Positions 11,477 to 22,347 of a stretch of DNA of 42,999 bases are shown here, piece after piece. The notes under the pieces are model-generated. The model was not told the origin of the DNA, ran no database searches, and saw only the letters and a program-made list of their open reading frames with translations. The DNA comes from Perkinsus marinus ATCC 50983 (lineage: Eukaryota; Perkinsozoa; Perkinsida; Perkinsidae): assembly GCF_000006405.1 (NCBI RefSeq), contig NW_003208985.1:75498-118496 (forward strand), written 5' to 3'. Both the position numbers and the translations under genes were made by a program. Every line of letters begins with the position of its first letter. The stretch's first letter is position 1.

Positions 11477-12089
11477 GTTGATCCCCTCTATGTTGTAAGC
11501 ATCCATGAAGCGTTCGGTGAAAGCAAAGTCTTTTGCTCTGGCTGTGATGAACGATAGAAACGTCACAATGGAGACAGTCCGCAATGGAGGCGGTATAAGG
11601 TGTGTCAAGGGAAGGTGTGGCTGCATAGGGAAGTTCATGATATGGTTGAAATAACGAGAAATACCCAGGAAATGTCATTAGAAATATCATCCATGGACGG
11701 GAAAATTGTTATCATCCATGCATGTCGAAGAAACCACCAACTTGTTAACCGTTTTAACCTGCTAGATACGACTAGCTGTACCACGTTTGTGTAAGAGGTG
11801 CTCCCCAATCATCGACCAAAGTGGACAACCACTGGTTTGAGGTGAGCTCTAAAGCCACTCATACCTGGTTTCATCTCTTATTGTCGCACTGAATACCGTT
11901 CTGAGCTCATGTCATTGCAAGTTGCGAGCCACTTGTTAGTAATAATGGTTCCGATGTTTCAGCTGAATTGAAGCACAGTTGCTGTTCCCGTCGTCGAGAG
12001 CCAAACTTTGGCTTCCAAAGTATTGATTTGGGTCACAAAGCCACCACAGCTCATCTGGGCATTACCCGAGAAATCAGCTGGTAGAAATG
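11477..12089. other. Intergenic, no supported gene
   Basis: Only short overlapping open frames without domain signals or convincing splice pairs. I see no RNA gene or repeat. Confidence 0.5.
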
Positions 12090-12300
12090 AACCCCCTCAC
12101 GAAGTAATAGAACATACAGTATTTTTTCGATTTCTCTGTTATTACTGCGACTCAGCCTGAGTCACTCAGGTTGTGAGATTTCGTGTGTGAGGGTATCACT
12201 TATGTAGGAACAAAAATATATCAGAGTCGTATCATTATTCGCTCGCTTTAGTAAAATTTCTGAAACGGTCAATTTTTCCGCGCTTCCAAAAAAATAGAAC
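12090..12300 (+). repeat. Left terminal inverted repeat of the Tc1/mariner element
   Basis: Pairs with 13462-13773 and includes a 14-base duplication absent from the right copy. About 200-base repeats recall the IR/DR architecture of some Tc1 elements. Confidence 0.88.
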
Positions 12301-12377
12301 CCACCAAGGTCATCTTAAATTGGCACTGTAATTCAACATTCCTGTCACTGAGGAGACACGATTCACACAAAAAGAAG

Positions 12378-13415
12378 CTAACAGTACCTCGTAGGGCCAC
12401 CTTGACACTTAATCGCCTCTACACAGCGACTGCGAGTCGACTTAGTGAGAGTGCTGATATCTTCGGGTGTCAGGTCATCCCAGACTTCAAAAATTGCCTG
12501 TCGGAGTACATCCTTGGTACTGTAGGGGCCTCTACCCCCTCCATAGACGGCTAGAGCCATCCTGCCCCAGCAGTGCTTGATGCAGTTCAGATCTGGACTC
12601 ACTGCTGGCCACTGAACGGTTGCCACGCCATTGCGTGCCAGCCATTCTTTAGTTGAAGAAGATACGTGAGGCCTCGCATTGTCTTGTTGGAAGGTGTACT
12701 CGATTCCTTCCTCCTCCCCCGCTTCCAGGAATGGTAGCAAGTTCATCTCCAGCATGGATTGGTAGACCTCGCTGTTCATGTTGCTCTGTATTTCCAGCAG
12801 GGCTACTTTATGAGATCCAGCTATCCCACCCCAGACCATGATAGACCCACCACCAAACGCTCTTTTCGACAGAACCGCTTTCTCTTGTCCGGGAAACATC
12901 CATCGGTAGCGCAGGCCGTCTGGGCCGTCCAAGTTGAATCGCTTTTCGTCAGAGAAAATCCACGTCGAGAAATCAGTCTCCGCAAGCAAGTGCTCGGAGG
13001 CAAAACTCACTCGGGCTGCTTTATGGGCCGGAATTAACCTTGGAGCTGCTGGAATCTTAGCATAAGCAGCCCCGCTCGACCTCAGAAAACGCCTTACCGT
13101 CTGTGGGGACACGCTAAGCTTACAAATACGCACGATCTTGGTGCACCTGACGTCGGGATCCTTCGCAAACTCTCTCATGATGTGCCGTTTCTGCCTATCG
13201 GATAATACCGGCTTGCGCCCACGTCGCTCGGGAGGCTGGGGCGGGTAGGTCTGGGGTGCCTTCGCGAGTATCTTGCTGACAACTGGCCTGGATACTCCGT
13301 GGCAGCTGGCAATCTCACTATGGGTATATTTAGCCTCACCGCTCGGTAGGCGAGTGCTTCCCATGATACGGATGAGCTCCTGTGTATGTGGAGTAACAGC
13401 TTTAGCGCGGGGCAT
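12378..13415 (-). CDS. Tc1/mariner transposase, full length but third catalytic acid is Lys
   Basis: 345 aa in one open frame from ATG at 13415. N-terminal helix-turn-helix pair (EIASCHGVSRPVVSKIL near residues 34-50, then RRGRKPVLSDRQ). The DDE domain shows the first Asp in IFSDEKRFNLDG, the VWGGI motif, and the second Asp in FQQDNARPH. The usual SPDLNPIEHLWG box reads SPDLNCIKHCWG. Counting from the second Asp, 34 residues separate it from this Lys, so the element is DD34K instead of DD34E. A single G to A change (GAG to AAG) suffices; the adjacent Pro is also Cys. The family cuts and rejoins DNA with three acidic metal ligands, so this copy is predicted inactive although its frame is intact, implying a recent change. 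Confidence 0.9.
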   Translation of the reverse strand: MPRAKAVTPHTQELIRIMGSTRLPSGEAKYTHSEIASCHGVSRPVVSKILAKAPQTYPPQPPERRGRKPVLSDRQKRHIMREFAKDPDVRCTKIVRICKLSVSPQTVRRFLRSSGAAYAKIPAAPRLIPAHKAARVSFASEHLLAETDFSTWIFSDEKRFNLDGPDGLRYRWMFPGQEKAVLSKRAFGGGSIMVWGGIAGSHKVALLEIQSNMNSEVYQSMLEMNLLPFLEAGEEEGIEYTFQQDNARPHVSSSTKEWLARNGVATVQWPAVSPDLNCIKHCWGRMALAVYGGGRGPYSTKDVLRQAIFEVWDDLTPEDISTLTKSTRSRCVEAIKCQGGPTRYC

Positions 13416-13461
13416 ATGCGAATAGTCGCTCTGTGATCAATACGGATCCGTCTGAGATGGT

Positions 13462-13773
13462 GTTCTATTTTTTTGGAAGCGCGGAAAAATTGACCGTTTC
13501 NNNNNNNNNNNNNNNNNNNNNNNNNNNNNNNNNNNNNNNNNNNNNNNNNNNNNNNNNNNNNNNNNNNNNNNNNNNNNNNNNNNNNNNNNNNNNNNNNNNN
13601 AAAATTGACCGTTTCAGAAATTTTACTAAAGCGAGCGAATAATGATACGACTCTGATATATTTTTGTTCCTACATAAGTGATACCCTCACACACGAAATC
13701 TCACAACCTGAGTCGCAGTAATAACAGAGAAATCGAAGAAATACTGTATGTTCTATTATCTTGTGAGGGGGTT
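13462..13773 (-). repeat. Right terminal inverted repeat, interrupted by the N run
   Basis: Matches the reverse complement of 12090-12300. The real bases on either side of the Ns overlap by 15 (AAAATTGACCGTTTC occurs on both sides). Confidence 0.88.
13501..13600. other. Assembly gap (100 N)
   Basis: Exactly 100 Ns, a conventional placeholder size. The flanks show that nothing is missing here. Confidence 0.95.
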
Positions 13774-13834
13774 TAGTTGTTCACGGAAAGTAGCCATAAT
13801 CAACACAAGAAGGATGGATGTAAACTCTGCATCC

Positions 13835-13861
13835 AAAATACTCTGCGTTGCAGAGTATTTT
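13835..13861. repeat. Short perfect hairpin
   Basis: AAAATACTCTGC, a 3-base GTT loop, then GCAGAGTATTTT: a 12-base-pair stem. Purpose unknown; it lies between the transposon and the GNAT gene. Confidence 0.7.
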
Positions 13862-14071
13862 ATAAACGGGCTTTGACTAAGATTGGGAAGTTTTTACCAA
13901 ATCCAGGTCAGTTTTTTTTAAACTTGAAGATGCGTTGCGAAGTTTTAGAATCGTGTTTGAGAAGATCCACATTTCGTGCAGTCTGCTCACGCGTGCGGAC
14001 TCCGTGAATTAGGAAAGCTGCACACGTGCGCAGAACGGCAATGTGAAAAGCTGAGATCTTTTTCCAAGGTG

Positions 14072-15541
14072 ATGGCTTCGTTAAAGCTCACACCTACGAG
14101 GCTATTGTCGAAGGATAGCCGCGAGACTCTTGTGACCCGCGGTTACTTGAGTGAATGACGTTGTCGCCGACTGGGGGAGACTCTGTCGCGTATGGGGGTA
14201 CCACTACGGCGACCTAGGCAGCCGCCTCCAACGGTGATCCTGTCTGTCGGTGATCGTGTCTGTCTTGATTCTTCATTTTCTTTCCTTATAGTTGGTCTGT
14301 CTGGAGTACTCAGACCCTGATTACTTCAGAGGGTTCCACAGTGAGTGAATACCCAGAAGTGACTGCGATCCAGGTGAATTACTTTTCTCCAACATACATG
14401 AAGCTTCTAATCTCTCTGCTCTCTGGGTTACTCTTCTCCACAGTGGTTGAAGGTCATTTGGTACACTCGGTGTCGAAGCCCCATGCCCTGCGCTCGCTTA
14501 ATGGAGTGGTCTATCGCAAATATCAGGAGGGAGATGACCTATCCCTAGTGGAAAGAGAATACCATCGTCGTCTATCCTGTGGTTTCTATCTATGTTGGGT
14601 CGCTGTGCCCAGCGGAAAGAAGGTGCGACTGCTCTGAACTGCTTTACGCTGGCAGAAGATATGTAGTCGAGTATTGAAAAACAGTGGATGAGTTCACGAA
14701 GTTTTTCTCAAAGCGGGCGTTGGTTTTCCGTTTCGGCGACAATACTGCCAAGTGGAAATGCAATGGTCGGTCGTGTCGCGAAGTCGACTCGCTAGCGTGG
14801 GTTAAGAATGAACTGGGAATAGCGGGCTGCTCCCAGAAGTTTACGCTTATCATTTCCTCCTCAGGATGTCGTCGGCGTGGTTGTCATGGACATGCCTCAA
14901 CCAAAAACACCTGAGGATATCAAGGCCGCAATCGAAAACCGCAGGTAAGTCCTATTGTTTAGGGGGGCTCAGCGGTCTGGATTCTTCCCGCTGGAGCTCT
15001 CCTCAAGCATTATTTTCATAGGCCCAAAGGGAGCAAGAGTGGAAAGATTGGATATCTAAATCTTGTAGGCCGAATGCTGCTATTCTACGAACGGTGATTA
15101 CAAACTGGAATTTCAGGTTTACGTCGTCACAGCTTGGCGCAGGCAGAAAATTGCATTGACACTTCTGTCAGAAACCTTCAAGGAGGTGATACTTACGATG
15201 GACTCCTCTGAGAAGCAGTGCAGTTTCTATTCCTACGGAAAATAGCCATCGAGAATAGCTTGAAATGTTTGTTGTCTTCCAGCTTCCTACGACCTACCCG
15301 GAGTGGGGTGTTGTTTACGCGACGGCTCCGCGTAGAGACCCTGCTCCAGCACGACTTTATATGAAGGCGGGATTCATAAAGATATTGGGTGAGTTTTTTC
15401 GCATCTTGTTTGGCTCACTACATGTAACCATAAACTTGGGAGTGAACAGGGCATCAAGCCAGGGCTCGAGCTTCTGAGCTCTCAGCTGATGTGACTGAGC
15501 GTCGAGCTCAGTTTTCGGCCAAAGCTGGTCGTCGAAAATAA
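14072..15541 (+). CDS. GNAT-family N-acetyltransferase
   Basis: Exons 14292-14340, 14444-14578, 14685-14800, 14865-14944, 15022-15064, 15117-15185, 15283-15388 and 15450-15541 sum to 690 nt in phase, ending TAA. A proposed first exon 14072-14131 (ATG, 20 codons) joins in phase 0 and is less certain. GNAT features: strand beta-4 DVVGVVVMDMP, then GYLNLVYVV followed by the acetyl-CoA loop region RRQKIALTL, and the C-terminal ARLYMKAGFIKI typical of motif B. The usual Q/R-x-x-G-x-G/A signature has Lys in place of the first Gly, so acetyl-CoA binding may be altered. A 20-residue segment (PQPKTPEDIKAA region) sits between the strands. The tail is basic (AKAGRRK). Substrate unknown. Confidence 0.75.
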
Positions 15542-16648
15542 GTTCTTATACTAATCTGATACACTCCCCGGTCGCTCCTCAGATACTCCTGGATCTCGTC
15601 TCGTCGTCTACGCGTTCTATAATATGGGATAGTGGTCCGAATATAATATCCTCTCATACCCCAGGTATACTAGGATATTATGTCTATCATCCTAGGGTAT
15701 GCTTAGCATACCATTAGCATACTATGCTACAGAATGCTTATTGAACATCTTTTACTCAAAGAGCATTCTTCGTTATCCAAACCCAGCTCGTTCATACTTT
15801 TTTCTTCGATGGACTTGCGGTGGTCAGTTTTATTTCATTGTTTACCACATAACGGATTCCAGCTAATATTCGGAAGTGTAACAACTAGAAGGTCAACAAG
15901 ACTCTCATGAAAGTCCTTCGCGTTGAATTTTGGAGGCTGCTCCTTCGCTTCTGATTCACATCAACGAATTGTGTTCATTTGTGCTCCTGGGTCTGGGAAT
16001 CGCTGCTAGGGAACGTGACGCTCTTTCATAGAGTCACAAATTCGAAATTTGGGCTCAAAATTTAAAGAGGTTCCACGGTTTTGCAGCAGGCTGTCTGCAA
16101 GTCCTCACGAGTTGAGTCACTCAACTTGAGTGGATGATCCACTGTGGATCGAATTTGCTGGGCAGGGGAGAACAACAGAAATTGTGTGCACCCCGCGTGC
16201 TTTCTCTTGCACATGTGTATTGAATCCGAAAACGCCCTATGGAGCATTCTTCGCGATAAGGGGCCCAGTGAAGTGTGTATCCAAGTAGGTTTTCCAGCAC
16301 AGACACAACACAACTTCTTCTAACAGAAAAATCACTATACAATGAAAGGAAAAGCAAGACACGTACAGGCCTCCTGACGCGCAATCTCAAAGCCAGCCCG
16401 CCATCGGCCATCCTACAGAACACAGGGAGGAATGGCTCAACAACAGGTCTAACATTAGACCCACATTCCATTCAATATAACAAGAGGGGACGCGCCGTGA
16501 AAGTACGCCAAATTACAATACAAAGTGAACCGAAAGCTTCTTGTTCCGGCGAGAAATAATGAGTTGAATAATATTTGTTAGCTCGATGATGTTCGGAGTC
16601 CGTAGCCCTTAGGTGGTTTGTTCAATAACCTCTTGGACGGCCTTGAGT
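15542..16648. other. Intergenic, no supported gene
   Basis: Two overlapping frames near 16.1-16.6 kb lack domain or splice support. A small inverted repeat lies near 15650-15690 (AATATCCT ... AGGATATT), followed by repeated GCATAC/GTATGC words. Otherwise I see nothing. Confidence 0.5.
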
Positions 16649-17174
16649 CTCAAGGCTTGAGAGCATCCACTTCTCCGGTATCACGTATGTAAAACTTATT
16701 GGGTATACCAGTTGTCCTAGGATTTATAATAGTGCCCGCTACGTTATGGTCTTTGAGACCCAGGGTAGCCAGCAAAGCCGCGACACCGGCAACAGTAGGG
16801 GCCGAGATCGACGTACCACTCTTATAACCATATCATCCTCCTGGTATCTTCGAGTAGATATTAACACCGGAAGCGGCAACCTTCGTGACCGAGCCAGCAT
16901 TCGAAAATTCCACCAGGAAGACTCGGTTGCGTCAGAAGTACTGGCAGTGACACAGAGCATAGATGTGGAGTCTTGCGCGTAGGAGCAAGGATAGAATGCC
17001 ATATCGTCCAAGCTAGCTCGACTATTACAAGCAGCAACAAGTGCAACATGCCCAGCAGCAGCGGCGTTCTTGAAACCAGTGTTTAAGAGTCTACTTGCGT
17101 AAGTACCACCGAAGGAATGGGAGGACGCTGCAGCCCCGTGCTCAACTGCGAAGTCGAGGGCCCTCTGTGCGTCG
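16649..17174 (-). pseudogene. Subtilase pseudogene, 3' part (catalytic Ser half)
   Basis: Read on the minus strand: DAQRALDFAVEHGAA, SSHSFGGTY, AAAAGHVALVAA with the oxyanion Asn in CNS (usually GNS), FYPCSY, MLCVTASTS, then the Ser motif GTSISAPTVAGVAALL (GTS at 16809-16817), ending with a stop at 16649. This is the C-terminal half of an S8 serine protease. Lesions: a one-base frameshift near 16910-16925 (between TASTSDATESS and the SNAGSVTKVAASG frame) and an in-frame TGA at 16833-16835, just before YGYKSGTS. The first half of the same gene lies at 24258-24640, separated by the MULE. Confidence 0.82.
17165..17174 (+). repeat. Target-site duplication, left copy
   Basis: CTGTGCGTCG, identical to 24258-24267. 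Confidence 0.85.
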
Positions 17175-17867
17175 GCAAAACATAACTATTCCATGCAACA
17201 TGTACTAATCCATCATAAAAAAACTAAATCTATGCAATCTATACAATGCTAAGCAAACAATGGTATTGCGGGCAAATGCGCTATGCTATGCAACAGGTAC
17301 GTGATGCTTAGTTTAGTATTCTACTTTCAAGTAATACTGATGAGTGATTTCTGAACGTAATTTTTGATCTGAGATTTACACATTTTTTGCGTGAGAATTA
17401 ATAACATGATGTTACTAACATTAGCTCACTGGCAACACGATCACGCAAGTGTCATAGTCCACGTCATGAAACAGTGTAATATGATGTTCATAAAGAAGAG
17501 TAATGTGTGTTCATGTTTATTGTCCTGAATCTCGAAGACTATCTATTGCAGAGCGCTCTCGGCATCAGACAGATCGCTGGCCATGTTGGCTATATGTATA
17601 TTGGAAGTATTGGAAGTATTGGAAGTATCTGATCGAAAAGGAGGCAGGCTGCAACTTTCAGCTCTCATATAGCCTATCACCATCAGAGTCATCGCAATTT
17701 TCGCCGCCAATCAGTGCATCCTGCCATTGCATTGATTGATGAGGACGAGTATACAAACCATCGCTCTCACATGAACTAGAAGACGAGCTCGAAAGGCTAG
17801 TTTCATGGATCTCAGATGCTTCGTCATCCGACGTGTCTGCAATGACACCATCCGAGCCGCAACAAAA

Positions 17868-20754
17868 CTACGACATCGATTCGGCAAGTTGGCAGTCGTT
17901 GCATCGATTACCAGTGGAGCTATCGGGAAAACCATCGGAGGAGAAGTTGCTCGAATCAGAGTACGCGTCGCCATCAGAGACAACGGGATCATCATCTGAA
18001 TAAAAAACAATCATGGTTAATGCAAACGTTCCCTTAGTGAACTTACTCTCTGATCTTATACTGGCAGAGTCGGAACTGCTCGAGTTGGTGTCGGAACTCG
18101 CTGATGAACTATCGCGTTGCGGTAACGATACAGCGGAATTATATCTCCCAAGGACCCCGACGGCTCGTTGCGTAGGACGTCCTCTCCGCAAACCTGCGAT
18201 CGCCCTTGTTTCTGGAACGTACCTGAAGTACAGAAGGAAGTTCCGATGCGAGCCTGGACATTAAATAAACACTAGGTTTGGCACGTTCACAACTTACGAC
18301 GGCCGAGTCCCAAGATGAACTTCCACAGCATAGCCATGTGCGCAGCAAGCCCAATCTCGATAATCCTTGCACGTACAAGCTGGAGGAGTCTTGCGTTCAT
18401 TGAGCATCATATGAGCCCTTGGGTCTGTGGTGACGAGATAGAAGCAGAAGAAGTCCTCCATTACTTCTTGCAAAGTTCGCGTACCGACTAAAACGAGGTT
18501 ATAAGAGACCACATTTACCATTTTTTTTGGAGTCACGGACCATCCGGTAGGTCTTCGAACAGCATACCACGAAGGTATGTGTCGATGCTCTCTAGCTGTG
18601 CTTCATCACGTTCATCAGCTCGAGTCCGACTATTTGCGAGTAGGAAGAACCGCCCTTCAATGTCTCCATCACTTAAATCTCTCACGTTTGCAGTCACCTG
18701 CAATCGAATGGTGATCAATCGAGAATCGTAGAGAACATGAAATATCCCATAGCGAGGTGAGTTAGTACTCAATGAATTCAATCTTTTATCTACAGTTTAT
18801 GACAGATATGATATCAGACGTATCATAAATTACCTCCCAAACCATATTCCGTTGCTTGAATCTAGTCCCGCGAATCTTCATCTCGCGTTTGTAGTCCACT
18901 GCATTTATAGGCTCAGGCCGCTTGACATAGTGCTGAGAACTTGAGAGTTTCAAGGAGGTGATAACCTAGTGGGAATTAGAACTAAGTATCGAACTGCAAG
19001 GAGCGAATTGTTGAACCTTGCGTATTTTTGCCGCAAAGGCGCCCAAATTGAGTCTCTTCTTGCCCATGATCCTTGTATTGGTCTTGTGAAATGACTCGAC
19101 AATGTTAGTTAATACCTGGACAACAAGTCTGACCCGATACATGCAGTGATTAACTTGCTTGAGTTCCAGCCAAACCCTCTCTCGTTATTGCAATATGTGG
19201 GTTGCCATATTGGTCTGTATTGAGGGTTCTTCGCAAATACTCAGCCCCCTGGGCATGCCGATCCACAGTGCTTATCAGAGCATCGAGAGTAAGTCATACA
19301 ATCCATCAGTGCGCAAGAGTGCAGCCAGAACTTGTGGCGCATGACCTGGAAACGTCAGAAAATGATAACTCCAATTTTAATACGTAACTCACAATTGGAA
19401 ATGCATCCCCTAATACGCCCCGATTGTCCTTGAAGTTTTTGCTCAAGTGGAAATAGCAACGAGCTGAGTGATGAAGAGACCAAATATTATTATATTCATA
19501 CATATCATCGCACCTACCGTTTCTCACATCTGGCAGCAATTCATTACATGCCTTAATGGCACCCTGATGGGCATCGTGAACGCAGAGATTGACGACGTCA
19601 CTCAGGCCGCGCTCCCCCGAGGTTAACGCACGAACGAGCATATCCAAATGGGTTATCAGATGATGATATACTTCATAGCATTCTTCGTTTATAATTGCCA
19701 TGAAGAACGGGACAAAGGTATGTCTGTACTCTCTACGAGAAGTATCGTACCTGCACACCATGGCAGGATCCTGTCAAAGAATTCCTAAACAAATGTTTAA
19801 TCGTACCATATCCTGGTAGACCCAACCCATGCGACTTTTTGGCTTCCACGAATGATCTTGTTCTGTGCGTCCATATACAATGGGAATCCCGCAGGCATCG
19901 AACGGATGAACCACAAGAGAGAAGTCAACATACCTGTCACGCGTGAATGTCTTGTTGTGAAAGCTAATGATAACTATGGATATTGCGCCGTGCTGATATT
20001 ACTCGCTCCGCCGACAATGCAAGCAAAATTGTCAGACCAATACCCTCCGTGGTAGACAAACTCCTTTGCAGGTGTTCCACCCTCCAGTATGAAGTCGATC
20101 AGCGCTTGGTCCATGCGCGAATCTTCAAAGGCTTCTTCTAGCTCAAAGAAGTTTCCAATATGCGGCATTCCAAGGTCACGACGACGCGGCAATCCGGAAA
20201 TTATGTTTTGGACCTGCTTTCGCTACTTGCAGATAAATCGACTAAAGTGATGAGTACCTGTTGGCGGGATATCTTCCCTGCCTCCACATATTCCCTATGG
20301 TCGACGGCTAGATTATTGAATATGTCACTTGCGGTCATGCCTTGTTTTGAAGCCCTCTCGATCACAAATGACATAATCTTTTGGGGATGACGGGTGCGAT
20401 TGCGCACACGCTCTATCTGGCCGTGCTCTCCTGAAATCCATAAGAATATTGTATTCTGGATACAACGAGGGAGAGCCAAAGGCTGCAAAAAATGATCCTG
20501 CCCAAGACCGTCATCAGTATCAGCGGTCTACCTGATGCGAAGACCGTTACATGGTCTCCGTTTTGTACAAGTTTCCACTTTCTCGGACAGCCCAAATGAT
20601 CGCCGCAATGATAAACCTCATAGTTTTCTCGGCGATACGACAGCAGCAGAACGTTATCAAGATGCAGCCTTTCGAGCGCCACCTTGAACGCATTCGAGCC
20701 AGCCGGTATCCCGCAAAACTGATTTTCCTGTATCCAGTTGAGGTGTCTAGGCAT
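17868..20754 (-). CDS. MULE transposase with SWIM zinc finger (multi-exon)
   Basis: Exon borders are approximate. Reading 5' to 3' on the minus strand: start near 20754 (MPRHLNWIQEN); a Cys/His-containing N-terminal segment (YHCGDHLGCPRKWKL) like the DNA-binding fingers of MULE proteins; RNRTRHPQKIMSFVIE (about 20.4 kb); VYHGGYWSDN (20.05 kb); the core around HTFVPFFMAIINEECYEVYH and VNLCVHDAHQGAIKACNELL (19.5-19.75 kb) followed by CYFHLSKNFKDN; LEVIS-like spacer exons (18.5-18.8 kb); the SWIM finger CTCKDYRDWACCAH (CxC...CxH, near 18.3-18.4 kb); and an acidic Ser/Asp-rich tail (17.87-18.19 kb). MULE transposases excise and insert elements with 9-11 base duplications. Short introns (about 43 bases) separate the exons; I did not find an obvious stop inside the exons read. 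Activity unknown. Confidence 0.75.
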
Positions 20755-21086
20755 TTGGCAATCCAACGACGAAGCGCAGGGGAACAACTAGAAACGCCCC
20801 ATCCTTTGAATATTGAAACAGCTAAATGTCCCACGTTGAATTATCTTTGTTAAACTGCATTTCAACACACCCTATCAACACGGTTTGAAATCATAAAATT
20901 CTTGCATTTTAACAAAGACTCCTCCTGTGGTAAAATTAGACTGATTAGACTTCCTTCTAGCAAACTGCTAACAAGAATGTCAATTGTACCGATTGACTGA
21001 CTGAACACTGCGCATGAGAGTACATCCATGAAACGAAAAGTACCTTAATCATGGTTGTCTCGTAAAACCAAGCCAGTCGTGAAATA

Positions 21087-22149
21087 TCAGGTCGCCTTGT
21101 CGCCTGCAGGCTGCGGCGGGGCAACGACAGTCCATTCTCTCGGGCTATGACTCGTTTCAATCCTCAGGTTTGGTGCATGTGTTTTTTTACCCGTGGAGGT
21201 CTGCAACCAAAATTCAACATCCTTGGCCGGTAGCTCTAGACGGAGGGTCTGTCCGGAATGTAACGTATCCATGCCCAAGATCCTTGGTGATTGAGAACAT
21301 CTTGATGTTTGGTACAAAGCAATCCTTATATAACACGAGTCGGTGAATGCAGATTCTATCTTCAACTTCGCACAACCATTGGGTTTGAGGCATGCAACTC
21401 CCTGAAGTTTGTTGCATGCCTTGGTTCTACGCTGGTCTGGAAAGTCCTCTGGTCTCACGGTTTTGGTGGGATACGATGAGGATTCGCTAGCCTCTGAGAG
21501 TTGTACCTATTACAAATATGTGGAGAGCTGTGAGGCAAGTTACCATCAGTAGTCGACGTCACGTCTGATGAATTGGAATTTGCGTATGAGGATAAACGAG
21601 TACGTGCGAAATTTCGTGTATACAATATGCAAGTCGAGTAATGCATCCTTACTTTTTTGTTATCAGCCGACTTCCCAGAATTCGCGTGTTTGCGCTTGTT
21701 TGGAGTCAATCTTAAAGTAGGCCTAAGTGCAATCGTCAGAGGTAAACAAGTAGAAATCAAACTTACACCGTCTTCAAGCATTTCGTCTCACTGATAGGCG
21801 TTTAGATTCAGCCGCGGATCGTTCAGCCATCTGCACAGCCTTGGCACCAGAGACCTCCTGAAGACAACAAAATCCACTTGAAGATGATAAACGTCTACTA
21901 CTACACTTGCCCTTTTTCGATCATGATCTACTGTATGTGGATGTTCGTTAGAGCCTGACAGCACTGTGGAGTATGATGCAAACAGGTTTTCGGCGCACCA
22001 CTGAACTGTCTCGCATTTTCGAGCTCCTCTGTGAGCTCTGCGATCCTTTCTGTCAAAACCTGCTGATTCCGTTCGTGAAATAATATCTGAAGGAATGTAT
22101 CGTAGAGTTGATTCCGAGAAAGCCTACAAGAAACGGCGGTATTACCCAT
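21087..22149 (-). CDS. Second MULE-borne gene, coiled-coil and nuclear-type protein, unknown function
   Basis: Not recognised. Starts at ATG 22149 (MGNTAVSCRLSRNQLYD), with a short coiled coil (ERIAELTEELENARQ), an exon near 21.8 kb (GAKAVQMAERSAAESKR), a basic segment near 21.67-21.72 kb (LTPNKRKHANSGKSADNKK) that looks like a nuclear signal, and a C-terminal exon 21087-21517 (VQLSEASESSSY, then RPEDFPDQRRTKACNK, ending PQPAGDKAT). Exon joins in the middle are uncertain. It is divergently unrelated to the transposase but on the same strand, upstream of it, inside the element. Mu elements of maize carry a second gene (mudrB), so an accessory role is possible, but I see no similarity I can name. 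Confidence 0.5.
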
Positions 22150-22347
22150 TTATCCCGATTTTGTTTAGCACGGTCTCTTCTGGAGGGAGTGGAATGACTC
22201 AACGGAACAGAATTACGCATTAGCAAAATAAATCTCACAACGAGGGAAATTCCATGATGAAACAAAACGTCATAGAGATTTTGTTGTTGGCGAAGATTGT
22301 AAGAAATCAAAGACCAGTTGCAATAGACCTGGTGAGCCTAAAAATTT

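Larger units (their letters stand above)
12090..13773 (-). mobile_element. Tc1/mariner-type transposon with long inverted repeats
   Basis: The left end (12090, AACCCCCTCAC) and right end (13773) are inverted copies. A TA follows the right end at 13774-13775 and a TG precedes the left end, as expected of a TA target duplication with one substitution. The inverted repeats extend 211 bases at left (12090-12300) and 197 real bases at right (13462-13773 once the N run and duplicated bases are removed). The left repeat has a 14-base internal duplication (CTGAGT/ACTCAG region near 12160) that accounts for the length difference exactly. The transposase is on the minus strand. Confidence 0.88.

Noticed and set aside
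13835-13861. Rho-independent-type terminator hairpin
   Set aside because: The stem is AT-rich with no U-run context, and the genome is eukaryotic; kept only as a short inverted repeat.
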